Made by a program: the position numbers and the translations under genes. The notes beneath the pieces were generated by a model, which worked only from the letters and a program-made list of their open reading frames with translations, was not told the DNA's origin and ran no database searches. Below are positions 40,413 through 50,300 of a stretch of 64,000 nucleotides of DNA, piece by piece (the stretch's first letter is position 1; each line of letters begins with the position of its first letter). This DNA is from Mya arenaria (lineage: Eukaryota; Mollusca; Bivalvia; Myida; Myidae), in contig NC_069126.1 of assembly GCF_026914265.1 (NCBI RefSeq), positions 78,309,232 through 78,373,231 of the forward strand, written 5' to 3'.

Positions 40413-43400
40413 CTATCCAATCAAACTTGAGGATCCGTCATGCTCGTTGCACAACAAATGGAATGGCTCACAAATCCCATCTTTGCACAATTCCCAGCCA
40501 TTCGCGCATTGGCCACCTGTAAATGGTAAACAAATCATTGTTTGTTTTATACTATTTGTTTTAACTCGATTGTGACGATATGTGAATCGCCACCATATAG
40601 TCCTTTCACTGTGTTTTAACCATTACTAATGTAAATCGATTATGATGACAGCTATGAGATCATATAAATCACCAATCAATGAACTGTTTACTGGGTATTA
40701 ACCATTACTAATGTAAACCGATTATGACGACAGTTATGAGGTCATATAAATCACCAATCAATGAACTGTTTACTGGGTATTAACCATTACTATTGTAAAT
40801 CGATTATGGCGACAGTTATGACGTCATATAAATCACCAATCAATGAACTGTTTACTGGGTATTAACCATTACTATTGTAAATCGATTTTGACGACAGCTA
40901 TGAGATCATATAAATCACCAATCAATGAACTGTTTACTAGGTATTCATCATTACTATTGTAAATCGATTATGACGACAGTTATGAAATCATATAAATCAC
41001 CAATCAATGAACTGTTTACTGGGTATTAACCATTACTAATGTAAATCGATTATGACGACAGCTATGAGATCATATAAATCACCAATCAATGAACTGTTTA
41101 CTGGGTATTAACCATTACTATTGTAAATCGATTATGGCGACAGTTATGACGTCATATAAATCACCAATCAATGAACTGTTTACTGGGTATTAACCATTAC
41201 TATTGTAAATCGATTATGACGACAGTTATGAGATCATATAAATCACCAATCAATGAACTGTTTACTGGGTATTCACCATTACTATTGTAAATCGATTATG
41301 ACGACAGCTATGAGATCATATAAATCACCAATCAATGAACTGTTTACTGGGTATTAACCATTACTATTGTAAATCGATTATGACGACAGTTATGACGTCA
41401 TATAAATCACCAATCAATGAACTGTTTACTGGGTATTCACCATTACTAGTGTAACTCGATTATGGCGACAGTTATGGGGTCATATAAATCACCACTCAAT
41501 GAACTGTTTACTGGGTATTCACCATTACTAATGTAAATCGATTATGACGACAGCTATGAGATCATATAAATCACCAATCAATGAACTGTTTACTGGGTAT
41601 TAACCATTACTATTGTAAATCGATTGTGACGACAGTTATGAGATCATATGAATGACCAATCAATGAACTGTTTACTGGGTATTAACCATTACTATTGTAA
41701 ATCGATTGTGACGACAGTTATGAGATCATATAAATGACCAATCAATGAACTGTTTACTGGTTATTAACCATTACTAATGTAAATCGATTGTGACGACAGT
41801 TATGAGATCATATAAATGACCAATCAATGAACTGTTTACTGGGTATTAACCATTACTATTGTAAATCGATTATGACGACAGTTATGAGATCATATAAATC
41901 ACCAAGCAATGAACTGTTTACTGGGTATTAACCATTACTATTGTAAATCGATTATGACGACAGTTATGAGATCATATAAATCACCAATCAATGAACTGTT
42001 TACTGGGTATTAACCATTACTATTGTAAATCGATTATGACGACAGTTATGAGATCATATAAATCACCAATCAATGAACTGTTTACTGGGTATTAACCATT
42101 ACTAATGTAAATCGATTGTGACGATAGTTATGACGTCATATAAATAACTAAATAGTGACCATTACTATTGTCAATCGATTATGACGACAGTTATGAGGTC
42201 ATATAAATCACCAATCAATGAACTGTTTACTGGGTATTAACCATTACTATTGTAAATCGATTATGACGACAGCTATGAGATTATACAAATCACCAATCAA
42301 TGAACTGTTTACTGGGTATTAACCATTACTATTGTAAATCGATTATGACGACAGCTATGAGATCATATAAATCACCAATCAATGAACTGTTTACTGGGTA
42401 TTAATCATTACTATTGTAAATCGATTATGACGACAGCTATGACGTCATATAAATCACCAATCAATGAACTGTTTACTGGGTATTAACCATTGCTAATGTA
42501 AATCGATTGTGACAAAAGTTATGACGTCATATAAATAACTAAAAAGGAACTGTTTACTGGGTAGGAACCATTACTAATGTAACCGTCTCCGTGGCCAAGT
42601 GGTTAACCGTCAGCATACGGAGCGGGAGGTGGTGGGTTCGATCCCTGGCCGCGTCAAACCAAAATACGTTAAAAGTTGGTACAAGTAGCTCCCTTGCCTG
42701 GCGCTCTGCATTTAAAGGGAAGTGCTTGGAAAAGTGGTGTACTCAGTACTGGCTATACGGGTGCTTTACACCGACCATGTAAGAGAACCAAGGGGTCTCT
42801 TCAAAAAAGAGCTAGGGTATCCTACCCGGACTTCATTGTATCCCACCACTGTCTCTTTAGCGTGCTGTCCCTTCAGCAAAAAAACAAAGGACCCCGGTGG
42901 AAATAAGTGCTTGCACTTTCACGGGTTATCCTTGACCGCAAGGTCTAAAGAATTGCATACTTACATACAAACTCGGTTGTGAAGACAGTTATGACGTCAT
43001 ATAAATCACCACTCAAGGAACCGTTTACTGTGTATTCACCATTACTAATGCAAATCGATTATGGCGACAGTTATAAGGTCATATAAATCACCACTCACGG
43101 AACTGTTTTACTGGGTATTCACCATTACTAATGTAAATCGATTATGGCGACAGTTATGAGGTCATATAAATCACCACTCAAGGAACCGTTTACTGTGTAT
43201 TCACCATTACTAATGTAACTCGATTATGGCGACAGTTATGACGTCATATAAATCACCACTCAAGGAACTGTTTACTGGGTATTCACCATTACTAATGTAA
43301 CTCGATTATGGCGACAGTTATGGGGTCATATAAATCACCACTCAAGGAACTGTTTACTGGGTATTCACCATTACCAATGTAACTCGATTATGGCGACAGT

Positions 43401-44266
43401 TATGAGGTCATATAAATCACCACTCAAGGAACCGTTTACTGGGTATTCACCATTACTAATGTAACTCGATTATGGCGACAGTTATGAGGTCATATAAATC
43501 ACCACTCAAGGAACCGTTTACTGGGTATTCACCATTACTAATGTAACTCGATTATGGCGACAGTTATGAGGTCATATAAATCACCACTCAAGGAACCTTT
43601 TACTGTGTATTCACCATTACTAATGTATATCGATTATGGCGACAGTTATGACGTCACTTAATCACCACTCAAAGAACTGTTTACTGTGTATTCACCATTA
43701 CTTATGTAACTCGATTATGACGACAGTTATGAGGTGATATACATATCAACACTTTTGGAACTGTTTGCTTGGTAGGAACCATTACCAATATTACTCGTTT
43801 GTGACAACATATGTGAGCTGATATAACTCTGCACCATCAATGAGTATGTTTATTGGGTAGTTCCCATTATTAACGTAACACTATCTGGACGAAAGCTATA
43901 GTGAACAATACTGATCGCCTTTTTTGAGAGGCTAAGTACTGGTCCAGGACTTGTCATGCGGCAGCCCAATATTTTTCCATATTGGGCCATCAAATTTATA
44001 TCGTACAAAAATGGCGGTTCCGATGAATAATTGAAACATTTAAACATGCAAACAGGTTGTCGACGTGATATATACGTTACGAGGTTAGTAGGTGACCCGA
44101 TATGGGATATACGAGGCGCACGAAACCATAATCGGATTCGAGCTTCGCTCTCACCCGATATGGTTTCCTTTGACCCGTATATCCCATATCGGGTCACCTA
44201 CTAACCCCGTAACTTATAATAATTGCGACTTTATTTAGACACTCAAAAAAAAATGAAAAAAATAAC

Positions 44267-44307
<41 letters not shown>

Positions 44308-47300
44308 TTAATTATAATACAGAATTTCATAATTTTCAAATTCTATTTTTGAAATATTTCATTGCTCAAAATTGAAACAAATATTTAAGCCCAAAAGTAC
44401 CATGTCGAAATTCTATTAAAGATCGTTTTGTTTTTAGATTATTTGGGACTGTTATTAATTACGCGGGTACATCTGCCATGCACCATGAAAACTCAGTAGA
44501 AAAGCCCTTATGGCACTAAATGTATTATCAACTAAATGCAGTAAGTATAATATCACGCTAAAAATTAGTTGTCAATTATTAGATGCCTTTGTTGGCTTAA
44601 TATTAGCTTGGTTATGGGTCGGAGGTTTGGGGATCGAAAACCAAAAGAAAACGATCACATCAATTTTGTACCTTGTGGGTATATGTCAAAAGAAATTATG
44701 TTCTGTTCTATGAAAACAAACATACTGTCATCAGTGGTTGCCGCTGGCTGAGTTGTCGTCACAATTGGCAGACTTGATGTCATCACAGGCGAAGTGGAAG
44801 AAATTATCACCGAAGCACTTGACACCATAGCCGCTGTTGTTGTACGTTCCGTGGGGGAAGTCATCCTTGTCGAGTGAGCTGAGTCAAGATAAATGCAAAA
44901 CAGTATTTAAAAAACAACAACAAGCAAGCCGTTGAACAAATCATTGAAGGACTCCATTTTCTTTCACAATAATTATGTTAAGTTGTACACCAGATCAAAG
45001 ACGCAAAGCGCATCTAGACACACTCAGACTTCTATTCAATAAAACCTACTTTGGAGATATCGGCCATATCATTTAAATCTCAGTTATTTAACAATAATTA
45101 ACATCGTGTTTTTTGCATACTATTGATAAGGGTAAGACTCACTTGTCTCACACCATTATATATTTGGATGATTTAAATACAGCATTTGTGTTGTCTGACT
45201 AAAGCAGTTATATAAACTTTCACATAGTTTTAGTATTTGTTCTTACATAAAACATTTCTTTAAAGGTATTTCCTTCTGATATTATAACAAGGACATATTC
45301 ATTTAATATGAAATTAGTGTTTTAGATCACTGGAATTTCAAAAAAAGGACAATAACGTTCATTTCTAGGAATGCTGTTATTTGCATATCTACCAATGTGG
45401 ATACTGAATGAATGTGGACACTCTTCAAGCCCCAATTTCTCGATACTTCTTAAGTCCATTATAACAGGATTAAGCTAAACTCAATATCTTTGTTGTTCTA
45501 TAATGTACGTTATATTTACTTCTTTAAAAGTTTTTTATAAATTATATCAGAAAAATCTGTATGCTAATTAGAAGAAACCATTTTTCATTTATCAAAATCC
45601 ATTATTAGTATGTATTTTGGCTAATTGAAATAAGCTACTTAAGCCTATTAAGCTTAGGAAATTTCGAGAAATTGGGGCCAGGTGATCTACTTTGGGGATA
45701 AAGGTCATTTCATTGAAATCTTAATTATATAATATTATCTTAAAATAAAAAAATAAAAATACTGTTCATTGTAGTTAGACTCACTTGTGAAGTTATACGA
45801 GCCATCATGCTCTGTGCACATCCAATGAAATGGCTCACATGTCCCGTCAGCACACGCCTCCCAACCCACAATACACACTTCGTTCCCACCTTTTGATGTA
45901 AAGTAAAAACCATTGTATTATAAACATGATTTTGAATCAAGACGTGCAAAAATATTGAATGTTTAACAATGCCGGTCGCGAGAAATATGACGCCAAAAGT
46001 TCGTGCTCTAAATACAGATTGGCTGCTCGGAATACGATGCATTATTTGTAGGAATGTTGTCATTTATTTATTTACAATATATCGGCTTCAATCTCGAAAC
46101 TCTTTAGATGTCATATATTATACTGAACAGCTATTTGGGCACAAAGGCAATATGTGGAAGCATTAAAATATGCTCCGAATAAAACATTAGTTTAGAGTAC
46201 GAAAGAGCCTTGGTGATGTTCATACTTCACGATTTCCACTCTTGGAATCATGATATTGAAATCGTAAATTTTATAAATAAAGATCGTGCATTCCTGAAGT
46301 TGAAGTCATACACTCAGGTCGAGAAAAAAAATCTTGAAATGATCGCAAATTAATGAAATATCTTGAAAACGTTATTGTGTTAAAAATACGTGTGTATACA
46401 TCACACAGGTCTCTGAAAACCAGCGTTCTATCCCTCTTCGTCTGAATGTTTATCGTCGTCGTTAAATTGACATAAAAAACGAACATAAGGCTATTCACAT
46501 TGAAAATTATTCAAGATTATTTTTCAGAAACATAAGAAATACGTTAACCCGCCACAAGAACAAGGCGAAAATAAGTGGCGGTGTAAAAATGTGCCTAGCG
46601 GCGGTGCAAAATTGAGCCAAGTGGCGATGCTAAAACACGCTAACAGAGGGGCGAAAATGTGCCGAGTGGCGGTGCTAAAATACGCTTAATAGAGGGGCTA
46701 AAATGTGCCAAGTGGCGGTGCAAAAATGTGCCAAGTGGCGGTGCTAAAATACGTTAAATGGATGGGCAAACATGTGCCAAGTGGCGGTGCTAAAATACGC
46801 TAAATGGAGGGGCGAAAATGTGCCAAGTGGCGGTGCTAAAATACGCTAAATGGAGGGGCGAAAATGTGCCAAGTGGCGGTGCTAAAATACGCTAAATGGA
46901 GGGGCGAAAATGTGCCAAGTGGCGGTGCTTAAATACGCTAAATGGAGGGCGAAAATGTGCCAAGTGGCGGTGCTAAATACGCTAAACGGAGGGGCGAAAA
47001 TGTGCCTAGTGGCGGTGCAAAAAAGAGCCAAGTACGCTTAATGGAGGGGCGAAAATGTGCCTAGTGGCGGTGCTTAAATACGCTTAATGAAGGGGCGAAA
47101 ATGTGCCTAGTGGCGGTGCTAAAATATTCTTACTGGAGGGGCGAAAATGTTACAAGTGGTGGTGCTAAATACTATAAACGGAGGGGCGAAAATGTGCCTA
47201 GTGGTGGTGCTAAAAATGCTAAATGGAGGGGCGAAATGGTGCATAGTGGCGGTGCTGAAATACGCTAAATGAAGGGGCAAAAATGTGCCAAATGGGGTGC

Positions 47301-50300
47301 TAAAACGCTTAATGGAGGGACGAAATGTGCCTAGTGGCGGTGCTAAAATACGCTTATTGGAGGGGCGAAAATGTGCATAGTGGTGGTGCTAAAATACGCT
47401 AAATGAAGGGGCGAAAATGTGCCAAATGGGGTGCTAAAACGCTTAATGGAGGGACGAAAATGTGCCTAGTGGCGGTGCTAAAATACGCTTAATGGAGGGG
47501 CGAAAATGTGACAAGTGGTGGTGCTAAAATACGCTAAATGAAGGGGCGAAAATGTGCCTAGTGGCGGTGCTAAAATACGCTTAATGGAGGGGCGAAAATG
47601 TGACAAGTGGCGGTGCTAAAATACGCTTAATGGAGGGGCGAAAATGTGCCTAGTGGCGGTGCTAAAATACGCTTAATGGAGGGGCGAAAATGTGACTAGT
47701 GGTGGTGCTAAAATACGCTTAATGGAGGGGCGAAAATGTGACTAGTGGTGGTGCTAAAATACGCTTAATGGAGGGGCGAAAATGTGACTAGTGGCGGTGC
47801 TAAAATACGCTTAATGGAGGGGCGAAAATGTGACTAGTGGTGGTGCTAAAATACGCTTAATGGAGGGGCGAAAATGTGACTAGTGGTGGTGCTAAAATAC
47901 GCTTTACAGAGCGTATACCACAACTCAGTGGTTTGGTTGACCGGTTAGTGCAGTGGTACATGCACTCGCTTCTCACCTATGCGACCCGGGTTCGATTCCC
48001 GACCTTGGCGCATGTGAGTTTGGTTTGTGGTCAATAAGTCGGACAAGTCGGTTTTTGTCCGGGTACTCCGGTTTCCCAACAACACAAGACCACACTCTCG
48101 CGCAACATCGTGCAAACGAGAGTGAGGTATATAAGTTGCATTAACTTGTTTCACAATCGTTGTTCAAGATAAATAAATTTATAATGCTAGTGTACCGACA
48201 TGTTTACTCACTAGAATCAGTAACCGGTGCAGCAGTTGTGTGATGAACTGTAGGAGCTGCTGCTAAAAAATGTTAGAACTTGTTCGTTAGTCATAAATAC
48301 AAACAAGGCATTATCAACTGATTTTACCATGGTACTTACGCATAACAAAATACTTCTAAGTCTTTTTAAATGATAATAAATACATGTTTTGTTGTGTGTT
48401 TTTTGCTTCCGTTAACGTATTGTATGTTAATGCTTCTCAATAAAATCGTTGTTACTCAATGAACATTTTATAGATAATATTGATTATTTAATGGTTATGA
48501 AAAATGACTTTTAGATCAAAGTAATTATCAATGAATACATGAAATATATTACAGGTAATGGTCAAGGTGGTCTGGGACACTGTGGAAGCTGAACTCCCCA
48601 GTGTGGTAGACGTTTGTGTTTCTGTTTCCGTGGTACTAATTGTTGATGTCGCGGCCATTGTTACAACCGTGACAATGCCTGAAGTGACAAAGATAGTTTA
48701 TAAAAGAAGGCTCAGTATAGTCGATGTTCAGGTACTGATAGATAAAGTTAATGTGTCACTGTATCGGCGGAAGAATAAGTATTCCAAAAAGATTTTGTAA
48801 ATACGTTTCATTCTTGTAATCGCTTGTATTATACGTTTTGTTCATACCAAAACAAATTGATGTTCTACAATACTACAATAAAAACCATACTGAGTGAGTA
48901 CCTAAATCGGAACACTTTCGCACTATTTGTGAACTATTTTTAGTTAGACTTACACCACAACTACAAAATTTTCCATCAGCATACTAGGATTCAAGACCAA
49001 TTGGTTGATATAAATGGTATTTTTCAAGATACTATCAATCTGCATGAAAAGTAATTTATTAACCGCACAATCAAGGACTGCCATTTTCGTCCTCGGAGTA
49101 CCTAAATATGGAACAGTTTTAATACATTATTTATTTTTCTGTATTCTTTAAAAATTATTGCTCCATGTTTTATTTAAGTAAACTAATAATTCATGTTATT
49201 TCTAGCTTGTCTTTTTTTGTCATTTTTGATAGTAAAATTTAATGATTTCAGTAAAATACAGGCTGTACCAGTATGCTGCGATTGTGGCAAGCATGAAGTC
49301 TTTCCCCCGCGTGCCATGTATAATTGACGTTTGAACATGAAACACTTAAAATGATCGAAGTATTTGAAATACTATCCGGAGAATCGTGTTCTTTAGAACT
49401 TGTATCTGAAGCAAGCATCTTTATTGATTAAAATCGTAAATAAACTGATCTCAATCGGAAAAACACTTTTATAATGGGTGTTCCAAATTTAGGTACTGTT
49501 CCGATTTAGGTACTCGCCCAGTAGGGATAAGTCCAGGAGCCAGGAATTAAACGTCGACTAAAGCCCTATATTCACACAACGTTACAAGATTATTAACACC
49601 ATCGAAACACAGGGGCAAGCACAGAGGCATGGAGTTTAACGTTATCTAAAGATCTACATTCTAAAAACGTTACAAGACATACACAACCATGGCCAATACA
49701 GGGAAAGGGCCGAAAGCCTGGAATTTAACGTTGACTTAAGCCCTACACTCTTACAACGCAAGACGACAAAAAAAACTATGGGATATACAGGGATTAAGTC
49801 CGAAGCCAGGAATTTAACGTAGACCTAAGCGCTACATTCTTACAACGTAACAAGACATAAACCGATGGGCTCTACAGGGACGAAGCCAGAAGCAAGGAAC
49901 TAAACTTTGACTTAAGCCCTACACTCTAATAACGTAAAATGATATCAACTGGAATTTACAGGGACAAAGTCAGAAGCCAGGAATTTAACGTAGATTAAAG
50001 CCCTACACTCTAACAACGTGGCATGACATGTTAGACCATATTCACTTGAGGGAAACACATAGCAGCCCATCAATTTACTAATGCGGCGTTCACACAGTGC
50101 CGATTATGGCTCCCGTTTGAGATCAGACAGCGCTACGACACGAAAAGCGAAAAAGTCGGATTACTATCCTCATTGATCTGGAATGTCCTATCATTGTCTA
50201 AACGCAGTCGTATATGTTCGTAACAGAGTCCTACGAATCGGGAATGGTCCGGAGAGGTCGGCCAAGCACTCCCGACAGTTAGGTGCGTCCCGTAACATTC

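Noticed and set aside
42583-42660. Functional tRNA gene
   Set aside because: A and B boxes are present, but they are followed by a SINE body and the acceptor stem is not intact.
45740-46063. Minus-strand open frame over exon 6 of the mucin-like gene
   Set aside because: It is a different frame from the cysteine module; the module frame has proper splice sites and matches its two sister modules.
47940-48010. Functional tRNA gene
   Set aside because: The head belongs to a SINE with a V-like core and an AT tail; pairing of the acceptor ends is poor.
48558-48800. Plus-strand Val-rich open frame
   Set aside because: It is the shadow of the Thr/Ser-rich exon 4 on the minus strand.
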